From Sphingomonas_L flavalba_A (lineage in GTDB: Bacteria; Pseudomonadota; Alphaproteobacteria; Sphingomonadales; Sphingomonadaceae), in contig NZ_CP180208.1 of the NCBI RefSeq assembly GCF_047553045.1, positions 1,984,001-2,048,000 on the forward strand: a stretch of 64,000 bases of DNA, given 5' to 3'. The stretch's first letter is position 1; every line of letters starts with the position of its first letter. Made by a program: the position numbers and the translations under genes. The notes below the pieces were generated by a model that was not told the DNA's origin, searched no databases, and worked only from the letters and a program-made list of their open reading frames with translations. Shown here in pieces: positions 29,354 to 37,109 of the stretch.

Positions 29354-29872
29354 TCAGGCCATCACCCGGCGGTTCCACGGCATCACCCGCAGCAACCGCG
29401 CCATGCCGCACCATCCGGTCGCCCCGGCAACAATCAGCCCGCCGCCGACAAAAGCCGGGATCGCGAAAAAACCCGGTGCGACCAGCAGGCCGAGCACCAT
29501 GCCGGTCAACACCAACCCTCCGGCCGCCAATTGTACCTGCCGCATGATCTCCAGCGGCTGACGGCGATCGACACGGGTGGCTAACCCGGCCGCGCGCCAG
29601 CCCTGCAAGCCACCGTCGAGGATGTGGCAGGGCACATCGCCCGCCGCGCGCTCCAACGCTCCGGCACAGGCGGCGGTGCGCGCTCCCGACCGGCAATGGA
29701 ACAGAACCGGCCGGCCGCCATGCGCCAGCCCGTCAAGCGCGGCGAGCGGAACATTGACCGCACCGGCGATATGTTCGCGGGCGAATTCATCCGGCTCTCG
29801 AATGTCGACAAGCAATGCGCCCGCCGCGATCGCGCGCTCCGCCTCGCGTGGGGAAAGGGTCGGTATCGCCAT
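29354..29872 (-). CDS. Rhodanese with C-terminal membrane domain (YgaP-like)
   Basis: A 172-residue protein starting at 29872 (MAIPTLSPREAERAI). Residues 1-105 are a single rhodanese domain with the active-site loop FHCRSGART, whose Cys takes up sulfane sulfur. Residues about 110-172 form two hydrophobic helices of the DUF2892 type (GLVLTGMVLGLLV and AFVGGGLIVAGATGWCGM). This is the domain plan of E. coli YgaP. It should handle persulfide or thiosulfate at the cytoplasmic face of the inner membrane. It lies 5 bp after the ArsR-type regulator and 7 bp before the TSUP gene, forming a three-gene operon. Confidence 0.9.
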   Translation of the reverse strand: MAIPTLSPREAERAIAAGALLVDIREPDEFAREHIAGAVNVPLAALDGLAHGGRPVLFHCRSGARTAACAGALERAAGDVPCHILDGGLQGWRAAGLATRVDRRQPLEIMRQVQLAAGGLVLTGMVLGLLVAPGFFAIPAFVGGGLIVAGATGWCGMARLLRVMPWNRRVMA

Positions 29873-29877
29873 GGCCG

Positions 29878-30192
29878 CTACTCCTTGCAGTAGAGTTGGT
29901 AGAGGGTGGCGAGCAGCGCTTCGATGCGCGGATCGGCGATCCGGTACCACAACGTCTGGCTCTCGCGGCGAAAGGCGATCAGCCCCTCCTCGCGCATCCG
30001 CGCCAGATGCTGCGACAACGCCGACTGGGACAGACCGATCGCCCCGGCAAGGTCGCCGACCGTCATCTCGCCATGCTCGACCAGCTTGCACAGCACCATC
30101 AGCCGGCGGCCGTTGCCGATCGCCTTCAGCATGTCGGCGACCGCCGCAGCCTTCGCCTCGAACGTCGCCAGGTCCATTGGCGCCATCGTCAT
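29878..30192 (-). CDS. bigR: ArsR-family persulfide-sensing repressor (BigR/SqrR type)
   Basis: A 104-residue ArsR winged-helix repressor with recognition helix LSQSALSQHLARMREEG. Two cysteines, Cys35 (RRLMVLCKLVEHG) and Cys102 (LYQLYCKE), occupy the positions of the redox pair in BigR and SqrR, which form a tetrasulfide link on exposure to persulfide and then release DNA. No metal-binding ArsR motif (ELCVCDL) is present. It is the first gene of the operon with the rhodanese and TSUP exporter and is divergent from the persulfide dioxygenase gene, so it probably represses both directions until sulfide stress. Starts at 30192, 30186 or 30177 are all possible. Confidence 0.9.
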   Translation of the reverse strand: MTMAPMDLATFEAKAAAVADMLKAIGNGRRLMVLCKLVEHGEMTVGDLAGAIGLSQSALSQHLARMREEGLIAFRRESQTLWYRIADPRIEALLATLYQLYCKE

Positions 30193-30204
30193 CGCGTCTA
30201 CTCC

Positions 30205-30220
30205 ATTAGGTATTGCTAAT
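30205..30220. promoter_or_regulatory. Probable BigR operator in divergent promoter
   Basis: ATTAG-GTATTG-CTAAT is a perfect 5-bp inverted repeat with a 6-bp spacer at the edge of a 40-bp AT-rich island (30203-30243) between bigR and the persulfide dioxygenase gene. The island also provides -10-like TATATT and TATATAT sequences. Its location suits simultaneous repression of both promoters by the ArsR-type protein. Confidence 0.6.
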
Positions 30221-30264
30221 TTAGTATATTCTTATATATTGTCAACCAACATTGGAGGCAGCGC

Positions 30265-31164
30265 ATGACAACCCCGTTCATCACGTCCTTCTTCGACGAA
30301 CCGACCAACACGATCAGCCATCTGGTCGGGGACCCGGCGACGCGTATCGCGGCGGTCATCGATCCGGTTCTCGATTTCGACCTCGCCAGCGGAGAGGCCG
30401 ACACCCGCTCGGCGGAGCGGATCGTCGCCTTCGCCGCCGACAATGGCTGGACCATTGCCATGGTGCTGGAAACCCACGCCCATGCCGACCACCTGTCCGC
30501 CGCCCCATACATCAAGGCGCGTACCGGCGCATGGATCGGCATCGGCGAGCATATTCGGCAGGTGCAACGCATCTTCCGCCCGGTCTTCGCGCTTGATGAC
30601 CTGAACACCGATGGTTCCGATTTCGATCGGCTGTTCGCCGACGGCGAACATTTCGCACTCGGCGAACTGGACGTGGAAGTGATGCACGTTCCCGGCCACA
30701 CCCCGGCCGACATCGCCTATCGGATCGGCACCGTCGCCTTCGTCGGCGATACGCTGTTCATGCCCGACTACGGCACCGCCCGCGCCGATTTTCCGGGTGG
30801 CGATGCCCGCGCCCTCTACCGCTCGATCTGGCGGCTGCTCGCCCTGCCCGACGACACCCGCCTGTTCCTGTGTCACGACTATAAGGCACCGGGGCGCGAC
30901 GACTATCGCTGGGAAACCACTGTCGGCGAACAACGCCGGGCCAGCATCCACGTCCATGACGGCGTCAGTGAGGAGGATTTCGTCGCAATGCGCGAGGAAC
31001 GGGATCGGACGCTGGCCGTGCCGAAACTGCTGCTGCCGTCGATTCAGGTCAACATTCGCGCCGGCCGCATGCCCCGCGCGGAAACAAACGGAGTCTCCTA
31101 TCTGAAGATACCGGTGCGCCACAAAAACGGCCCGGTCGGCGATGCCGCGCCAGGCGGCATATAA
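30265..31164 (+). CDS. blh: Persulfide dioxygenase (Blh/ETHE1-type metallo-beta-lactamase fold)
   Basis: A 299-residue MBL-fold protein. The metal motif THAHADHLSAA (about residues 72-82), the second His in HVPGHTPADIAY and the Asp in FVGDTLFMPDYGTARADFPG follow the ETHE1/Blh pattern, in which a single iron is bound. It oxidises glutathione persulfide to sulfite and glutathione. It begins behind GGAGG and is transcribed away from bigR. Together with the rhodanese and the TSUP exporter it forms a complete sulfide/persulfide detoxification set. No sulfide:quinone reductase gene was found in the window. Confidence 0.92.
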   Translation: MTTPFITSFFDEPTNTISHLVGDPATRIAAVIDPVLDFDLASGEADTRSAERIVAFAADNGWTIAMVLETHAHADHLSAAPYIKARTGAWIGIGEHIRQVQRIFRPVFALDDLNTDGSDFDRLFADGEHFALGELDVEVMHVPGHTPADIAYRIGTVAFVGDTLFMPDYGTARADFPGGDARALYRSIWRLLALPDDTRLFLCHDYKAPGRDDYRWETTVGEQRRASIHVHDGVSEEDFVAMREERDRTLAVPKLLLPSIQVNIRAGRMPRAETNGVSYLKIPVRHKNGPVGDAAPGGI

Positions 31165-31203
31165 CCCCGGCGAACACCGGCGAAGGCGCTGCTGCTCCCC
31201 CGC

Positions 31204-32241
31204 TCAACCCTGCGACTCGGACGCTGGGAATACCCGCACGCCCGCCGGGTCGACCACAACCCCGACCATATCGCCGGCGCGCGGCGGGGTGCCCGTCACC
31301 GGGCAGGAAACCCGCAGCGCACCCAGCCGGATATCGGCGACATGGCCTGCCCCGGCAAAGCGCACCGCCTCCACCACCCCGGCAACGCCCTCGGGGGAAA
31401 GGCGCAGCACTTCCGGTCGCAGAATCAACTCGCCCGCCCCGTCGGCCAACCCCGCCGCCGGGAACATGCCCAGCGTGCCATGAGCGGCGCCATCCTCGAT
31501 CCGCACCGGCACGGTGATCGCATCGCCAAGCAGGCGCGCCGCCGCCGCCGACACCGGGACACGATAGCATTGCTCCGGCGCTCCGGTCTGGAGGATGCGG
31601 CCGTCGGTCATCAGGATCAGGTGATCCGCCAGTTGCATCGCCTCATTCGGATCATGGGTGACAATCAGTACGGCCGCGCCGGTCGCGCGCAGATCGGCAA
31701 GCACAGATTGGCGCACCTCCGCCCGCAAATGGCCGTCCAGCCCGGAAAACGGCTCGTCGAGCAACAGCAATGCCGGCGCCCGCGCCAGCGCGCGGGCAAT
31801 CGCTACCCGCTGCTGCTCTCCACCCGACAGGGTATGCGGAAAGGCCCTCGCCAGATGCGCGACATGGAAGCGGTCGAGCAATTCCCTGATCCGTTCCGCC
31901 CGCGCGGCCGGCGGCAGATCACCGATGCCGAAACCGATATTATCGGCGACGCTCAGGTGCGGAAACAGCGCCAGGTCCTGAAACACCAGCCCGACGCCCC
32001 GTGTTTCCGGCGGGGTGGTCCGGCCCGGCGCGGAGACGAGATCCCCGCCGATGACGATCTCACCACCGTCGACCGGCTCCAGCCCGGCGACCATTCGCAA
32101 CAGCGTGCTCTTGCCGCAGCCCGACGGGCCGAGCAGACAGGCGATCTCGCCCGCGTCCAGCCGCAGACTCGCCGCGTCCACCGCCTGTCGCGCGCCATAG
32201 CGGCGGGTGACGGCGCGAACCTCCAGGATCGGATCATTCAC
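31204..32241 (-). CDS. fbpC: Fe3+ ABC transporter ATP-binding protein
   Basis: A 345-residue ABC ATPase. Walker A GPSGCGKST, signature LSGGEQQRVAIARAL, Walker B LLLLDEPFSGLD and the switch His (VTHD) are intact. A C-terminal TOBE-like domain (about residues 235-345) places it in the FbpC/PotA/CysA group. The GTG at 32241 has AGGGGA 8 nt upstream and lies 11 nt after the permease stop; a longer ATG start at 32295 would overlap the permease by 43 nt without a ribosome site. It powers the transporter encoded by the two genes before it. Confidence 0.88.
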   Translation of the reverse strand: MNDPILEVRAVTRRYGARQAVDAASLRLDAGEIACLLGPSGCGKSTLLRMVAGLEPVDGGEIVIGGDLVSAPGRTTPPETRGVGLVFQDLALFPHLSVADNIGFGIGDLPPAARAERIRELLDRFHVAHLARAFPHTLSGGEQQRVAIARALARAPALLLLDEPFSGLDGHLRAEVRQSVLADLRATGAAVLIVTHDPNEAMQLADHLILMTDGRILQTGAPEQCYRVPVSAAAARLLGDAITVPVRIEDGAAHGTLGMFPAAGLADGAGELILRPEVLRLSPEGVAGVVEAVRFAGAGHVADIRLGALRVSCPVTGTPPRAGDMVGVVVDPAGVRVFPASESQG

Positions 32242-32252
32242 CGCGGCATCCC

Positions 32253-33839
32253 CTATGCGCCCGGCCGCGCCCGCGCAATCCGCCGGGTCAGCCACGCCAC
32301 GGCGGGCAGCGACAGCATGACGATCAGGATCGACGGCAACCCCGCCTGCCCCAACCGCTCATCAAGCGCATAATTGTTGGCGATTACCGCGAGCGTGTCG
32401 AAATTGAACGGTCGCAGGATCAGCGTCGCCGGCAATTCCTTCAATATGTCGATGAACACGATCAGCCCGGCGGTCAGCATCACGCCGCGCGCGACCGGCA
32501 GCTCGACCGCCATCGCCGCCCCGGCCTCGCTCCGCCCCAGCGTGCGCGCCGCCTGGATCATCGACGGAGTAACGCGGGTCAGCCCGGCGTCGATCGGCTC
32601 CAGCGCCGCCGCCATCAGCCGGGCGGCATAGGCGTAGATCAACAGCGCTACCGCAACCGCGGCACCGGACCCCGGCACCAGTGCCCAGATCGCCCCGGCC
32701 GGCGCCAGCAGCCCGATCGCCATCACCGCCCCCGGCGTCGCATAGCCAAGGCTCGCCAGCCGCGCCGCCATCGGCAGCCGCCGGCTACCCAGCGCCAGCA
32801 TCGTCGCCAGCGCGACGGTGACGAACGCGCCGGCGAGGCCCAGCATCAGACTGTGCAGCGCCGCATCCGCCAGCCGCGGCCAATCGGGCAAGGTGCGCCA
32901 AAGGTTCCACGCCAGCCAGCCGACCGGCAACAACAACCCGGCCGACAACAGCGACAGGCAGAAGGCCGACGCCGCCCAGCCAGCGACGCCGGAAATCCGG
33001 CGCGGCTCGATCGAACGCCAGCGCCCCCGCCCGGATTCGTGCGCCCGCCCCTTGCGTCCGCGCCGCTCGATCCACAGCAACAGCGCGGCGGTGACAAGAA
33101 GCGGCAAGGCGAAGCGCGCCGCACTCGCCGTCGACCCATAAACCGACCATGCACGCACCACGCCCGTTGTCAGCGTCTGGACGCTCAGGAACTGGACCGC
33201 GCCATAGTCCGCCAGCGTTTCCATCACCGCCAGCGCAACGCCGGCGGCCAGGGCCGGCCGTGCCAGCGGCAGTCCGACCCGCCACAGCGCTGACCACCCA
33301 TCGCACCCCAGCATCCGCGCTGCTTCCAGCACGTTGACCGACTGGTTGAGGAAGGCGGCACGCATCGCCAGATAAACATAGGGATAGAACGCGCAGGACA
33401 GAACAAACGCGGCGCCCCCGACCCCACGCATGCCGAACGGCAGGTCGATGCCCACCCCGCCGCGCAACGCAGTCCGCAGCGGACCAGCAACGTCGAACAA
33501 GTCGGCATAGCCATAGGCAAGAGCAAAGGCGGGGACCGCCAGCGGCAGCGCCAACGCCCAGGCAAACAGTTCGCGCCCGGGGAAACGGTGCATGACCACC
33601 AGCCAGGCGGCGATCGTGCCGGCAACCGCCGTCACCGCGCCAACCAGCAGCGCCAGCCAGGCCGACGTCGCCGCATAGCGCAGGATATCGCGTGTCGCGA
33701 TGGCGGCGGTCTCGCCGCCGAACGCGGCGAGCACCACTCCGATCAACGGCAATGCCACCGCCGCCCCCGCCAATCCGGCAAGGGCGGCGAGCGGCGACGG
33801 TCGCGGCAGTGAAACGGTCAGGGCTGGCGTCAGCGCCAA
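32253..33839 (-). CDS. fbpB: Fe3+ ABC transporter permease (FbpB-like, fused two-half type)
   Basis: A 528-residue inner-membrane permease with about 12 helices in two homologous halves, typical of FbpB/SfuB ferric-iron permeases. Each half carries an ATPase-docking loop: EAARMLGCDGWSALWRVGLPLARPA and QAARTLGRSEAGAAMAVELPVARGV (only the pattern is quoted in part). The frame starts at a TTG (33839) overlapping the end of the binding-protein gene by 10 nt, so the precise start is uncertain. It works with the binding protein and ATPase that flank it. Confidence 0.85.
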   Translation of the reverse strand: MALTPALTVSLPRPSPLAALAGLAGAAVALPLIGVVLAAFGGETAAIATRDILRYAATSAWLALLVGAVTAVAGTIAAWLVVMHRFPGRELFAWALALPLAVPAFALAYGYADLFDVAGPLRTALRGGVGIDLPFGMRGVGGAAFVLSCAFYPYVYLAMRAAFLNQSVNVLEAARMLGCDGWSALWRVGLPLARPALAAGVALAVMETLADYGAVQFLSVQTLTTGVVRAWSVYGSTASAARFALPLLVTAALLLWIERRGRKGRAHESGRGRWRSIEPRRISGVAGWAASAFCLSLLSAGLLLPVGWLAWNLWRTLPDWPRLADAALHSLMLGLAGAFVTVALATMLALGSRRLPMAARLASLGYATPGAVMAIGLLAPAGAIWALVPGSGAAVAVALLIYAYAARLMAAALEPIDAGLTRVTPSMIQAARTLGRSEAGAAMAVELPVARGVMLTAGLIVFIDILKELPATLILRPFNFDTLAVIANNYALDERLGQAGLPSILIVMLSLPAVAWLTRRIARARPGA

Positions 33840-34873
33840 CCCGCCGCGCTCATCATCGACTGCGCTTCCGGCTGACGGCCAGCAAAGGCAACGGCATCCA
33901 TCGGGTGGGCGGTGAAATTCGCATAGGCGTCGACCGGCGGCGGCGCGGCCACGTCGGGGGACGCCGGAAACTCGTTGTTATTCTGCGAAATATGCCGCTG
34001 ACTTTCGGCGGAAGCGAAAAACTCCAGCAGCTTCAGCGCGTTGTCGCGGTTCGGCGCGTTGGCGGCGATACCGCCACCGGAAATGTTCACATGGGCGCCC
34101 TTGCCGTCAAGGCTGGGGAAACCAAGCTTGACCTTCTCCGTCACCGCGCGGTCACCCGCATTGTCGCCGTTCGCCATGCGGATATAATAATAGCTGTTGG
34201 TCAGCGCGACCTGGCAGACACCGGCACCAACGGCGCGAATCTGGTCGCGATCACCGCCCTCCGGCGGTCGCGCCATGTTGGCGACAATGCCCTTGACCCA
34301 GCGATCCGCCCGCTCCGGCCCCCACGCCTCGATCAGCGCGCCGACCAGCGACAGGTTGTAGATGCTGTCGGATGACCGAACGCAGATCTGCCCCTTGAAG
34401 CGCGGCCCGGCCAGCTTCTCGTAATCATCGACCTCCTCCGGCTTCACCTTGGCCGCGTCATAGGCGACGACGCGGGCGCGGCGCATGAAGCCATACCAGT
34501 TGCCGTTCGGTTCGCGCAGATTGGCGGGGATGCGTTCGTTCAGCGTGTCGGACTGGACCGGCTGAAACAGGCCGGCCTGCTGGGCGCGCCACAATGCCCC
34601 GGCATCGGCGGTGATGAACAGGTCGGCCGGGCTGTTGGCCCCTTCGCTCTTCATCCGCGCGATCAGTTCGTTCGCATTGCCCTCGATCCGGTTGACCTTG
34701 ATCCCGGTTTCGCGGGTGAAGCGTTCGTAAAGCGGTGTATCGCTGTCATAATGGCGCGCGGTGTACAGGTTCACCACCTGCTCGCCAGCCTCCTTCTTGC
34801 CGTCGGCGCAGGCGGCCAGAAGAGTCAGTCCAAACATGGCGAGGGGCAGGAACTTGCGCAACAGTGCCTCCAT
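33830..34873 (-). CDS. fbpA: Fe3+ ABC transporter substrate-binding lipoprotein
   Basis: A 347-residue extracytoplasmic iron-binding protein. The N-terminus is a lipoprotein signal with lipobox LTLLAAC (Cys near residue 21), so it is probably tethered to the inner membrane. VVNLYTARHYDSDTPLYERF is the classic start of the FbpA/FutA/IdiA family, and the Tyr cluster TNSYYYIRM matches the iron-ligand tyrosines of the C-lobe. It delivers periplasmic Fe3+ to the FbpB-FbpC permease. A Fur-like dyad lies 33 bp upstream of its start. Confidence 0.9.
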   Translation of the reverse strand: MEALLRKFLPLAMFGLTLLAACADGKKEAGEQVVNLYTARHYDSDTPLYERFTRETGIKVNRIEGNANELIARMKSEGANSPADLFITADAGALWRAQQAGLFQPVQSDTLNERIPANLREPNGNWYGFMRRARVVAYDAAKVKPEEVDDYEKLAGPRFKGQICVRSSDSIYNLSLVGALIEAWGPERADRWVKGIVANMARPPEGGDRDQIRAVGAGVCQVALTNSYYYIRMANGDNAGDRAVTEKVKLGFPSLDGKGAHVNISGGGIAANAPNRDNALKLLEFFASAESQRHISQNNNEFPASPDVAAPPPVDAYANFTAHPMDAVAFAGRQPEAQSMMSAAGWR

Positions 34874-34905
34874 TGGCAGCTAAAGACCGGTACTGCCTAG
34901 GGTGA

Positions 34906-34922
34906 TTGAAAACGATTCTCAA
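34906..34922 (-). promoter_or_regulatory. Fur-like box before fbpA
   Basis: On the minus strand this reads TTGAGAATCGTTTTCAA, a dyad TTGARAA-N3-TTYTCAA. It resembles the AT-rich inverted hexamers bound by Fur. It abuts the stop codon of the histidine kinase gene and lies 33 bp before the fbpA start, well placed to repress fbpABC under iron-replete conditions. Confidence 0.6.
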
Positions 34923-36233
34923 CTAAGTCAATCGGTCGAGCCGCGGCAGGCATATTGTCACGCGCAGCCCGCCTTCTTCCCGGTTGGCCAGGGCGATGGT
35001 GCCGCCCAGCCGCTCGCTCAGGCGCCGGGCGATGGTCAGCCCCAGACCGACGCCGCCGGTATGGCGACCGCGCGCCGGGTCAATCCGCGCAAACGGCTCG
35101 AACACCGTCTGCATCTGCGTTTCGGGAATGCCGGGACCGTCGTCGTCGACAAAGATGACGACGGCGACCGCGTCGGCTTCTAACCGCACGCGGGCACTCC
35201 CGGCATGGCGGGTCGCGTTCTGGACAATATTGCGGATCAGCCGCTTCAGCTTGACCGGCCGGGTCAGGAGTTCGACCCGATCCGGTCCGTGATAATCGAC
35301 CGCTTCCCCCCGGTCATGCGCTTCATCGACCACCGTCATCAGGATCGAAGCGACATCGGCGCGCTGGGCGTGCTCTGCTTCGTCACCACGCAGATAATCG
35401 AGGACGGAGGTGACGAAAGTCTCCATCTCCGCCACGTCTTCCTTTAACGCGGCGCGGGTCTCGCCGTCCTCCACCGTCGCCAGGTTCAGGCGCAGCCGCG
35501 CCAGCGGGGTGCGCAGGTCGTGCGACATCGCGGCCAGCGACTGTTCGCGCTCGCGGACATGGTTCAGCAGCCGCGCCTGCATCCGCTCGAACGCGGCGGC
35601 GACCTGACGCACCTCGCGCGGGCCTTCCACGGCAATTGGAACCGCCTCGGCGCCGCCCACCCGTTCAGCCGCCTCGGCGATGCGGCGCAGCGGTCGGCCG
35701 AGCATCCGCCCGAACAGCAGCGCCATCAGCACCACGCAGGCGACCAGCAACAGTACCGATGCGGTGTAATGCAGCAACATGGAATTACCGGAAAAATAAT
35801 CGGTCTCTCGAAAATGCAGCCAGCTTCCGTCGGCAAGGCGGACACCGCCGCGCAGCGTCGCGCCGTCACGGGCAAGCCGCAGCGGCACGCCGGCCAGTTG
35901 CGGCCGTGCCGCGACCATCACCTCGGCGACCGCCGCCAGATCGGCCCGGCCCGCGCCGCCCATCCCGGCCGGCGGCACCGGGGTACGGGCGACGACCAGC
36001 GACGGCGCCCACAGCCCGTTCATCGCCGTCACCGCATCGGCATGGCTTTCCGCCAGCTTGCCCGCAATGACCAGCCGCTCCGCCAGCCGGCGGGCATGGG
36101 CGCGCTCGATGCGCGCCGCCTCGATCCGCTCGAAGATGATCTCGCCGCCAATGAACTGGGCGAGCAGCGCGACCAGCAGCGCCGCCGCCATCCGCGCGCG
36201 CAGACCGTCGAACCAGCGCGCCGGGCGCTTCAC
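34923..36233 (-). CDS. Sensor histidine kinase
   Basis: A 436-residue two-helix membrane kinase. The first membrane helix is at residues about 12-30, then a periplasmic domain of about 110 residues, then a second helix (LLVACVVLMALLFG) followed by HAMP (RPLRRIAEAAERVGGAEAVP). The H-box is SHDLRTPLARLRLNL. The ATPase domain has the N-box RNIVQNATRHA, G1 DDGPGIPE and G2 GGVGLGLTIARRL. It phosphorylates the OmpR-type regulator whose gene overlaps it by 4 nt upstream. Set among iron-uptake genes, it may respond to iron or to the periplasmic ligand they bring in, but the signal is unknown. Confidence 0.92.
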   Translation of the reverse strand: MKRPARWFDGLRARMAAALLVALLAQFIGGEIIFERIEAARIERAHARRLAERLVIAGKLAESHADAVTAMNGLWAPSLVVARTPVPPAGMGGAGRADLAAVAEVMVAARPQLAGVPLRLARDGATLRGGVRLADGSWLHFRETDYFSGNSMLLHYTASVLLLVACVVLMALLFGRMLGRPLRRIAEAAERVGGAEAVPIAVEGPREVRQVAAAFERMQARLLNHVREREQSLAAMSHDLRTPLARLRLNLATVEDGETRAALKEDVAEMETFVTSVLDYLRGDEAEHAQRADVASILMTVVDEAHDRGEAVDYHGPDRVELLTRPVKLKRLIRNIVQNATRHAGSARVRLEADAVAVVIFVDDDGPGIPETQMQTVFEPFARIDPARGRHTGGVGLGLTIARRLSERLGGTIALANREEGGLRVTICLPRLDRLT

Positions 36234-37006
36234 ATGCGGTCGACCGGCTGGGTGAAGATGTAGCCGACACCGCGTACCGTGCGAATCAGGGCGCGCTGCT
36301 CTTCATCGCCCAGCTTGCGGCGCAGACGACAGACATGGACGTCGATCGACCGGTCGGACGCATTGCCGAGGCGGGAGCGCGACATTTCCAGCAACGGTTC
36401 GCGCCCGATCACCCGCTGCGGGTTCTCCAGCAAGGCGATCAGCAAATCGTATTCCGCGCCGGTCAGTTCGACCCGGGCGCCCGACGGGCTGAACAGCTGG
36501 CGCTGGAGCAGGTCCACCGTCCAGCCGAGAAACCGCATCTGCCGTACCGGCGGCGTCCAGGCGGCATAGGGCATCCGTCCCCGGCGCAGCGCTGCCCGCA
36601 CCCGGGCCAGCAGCTCGCTGTCGCCGAACGGCTTGGCGATGTAATCGTCCGCTCCCAGTTCAAGCCCGCTGACCAGATCCGCTTCCGCGCCGCGCGCGCT
36701 GATCATGATCACCGGCACCGGATTGCCCTGGCGCAGGCGCAGGTCACGACAGATGTCGAACCCGCTAGCACCCGGCAGCATCACGTCGAGCAGGATCAGG
36801 TCGACCGGGCTGCGCGCCAGCATGTCCGCCATCTCGGTGCCGTCGGCGGCCGCCAGGCAGTGAAAACCGTTGGCGCGCAGCACCTTCAGCAACGCGGCAC
36901 GCATGCCGGCATCGTCATCGACGATCAGCACCGTCGCCGACGCCGCTTCCGGCACAGGCCCCACCGCGCCGGCCGCCTGATTATTGCGGAATTGTTGCGT
37001 CAGCAT
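36230..37006 (-). CDS. OmpR-family response regulator
   Basis: A 258-residue regulator. The receiver domain has the acidic pair DDD (VLIVDDDAGMRAAL), the phospho-acceptor Asp in DLILLDVMLPG and the Lys in YIAKPF. The C-terminal winged helix (about residues 160-255) has RSIDVHVCRLRRKLGDEEQ and RTVRGVGYIF. An extra 20 residues precede the receiver domain, so a later start is possible. It is divergent from the siderophore-receptor gene, 103 bp away, and is translationally coupled to the kinase (ATGA). Confidence 0.92.
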   Translation of the reverse strand: MLTQQFRNNQAAGAVGPVPEAASATVLIVDDDAGMRAALLKVLRANGFHCLAAADGTEMADMLARSPVDLILLDVMLPGASGFDICRDLRLRQGNPVPVIMISARGAEADLVSGLELGADDYIAKPFGDSELLARVRAALRRGRMPYAAWTPPVRQMRFLGWTVDLLQRQLFSPSGARVELTGAEYDLLIALLENPQRVIGREPLLEMSRSRLGNASDRSIDVHVCRLRRKLGDEEQRALIRTVRGVGYIFTQPVDRM

Positions 37007-37075
37007 TTTCTATTCTTACCTGCCCCGCGATTGGTTGACAGCCCCGCCCGGTTTCCGCCTTTGCGCGCTGCAATT

Positions 37076-37094
37076 GCGAGTAATTATCATTCTG
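37076..37094 (-). promoter_or_regulatory. Fur-like box before siderophore receptor
   Basis: The minus strand reads CAGAATGATAATTACTCGC, which contains the uninterrupted AATGATAAT core of the 19-bp Fur consensus (about 13 of 19 positions match). It lies 16 bp before the receptor's GTG start and between that gene and the divergent response-regulator gene, so it could control both. Confidence 0.65.
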
Positions 37095-37109
37095 AGGCGG
37101 AGAATCATA

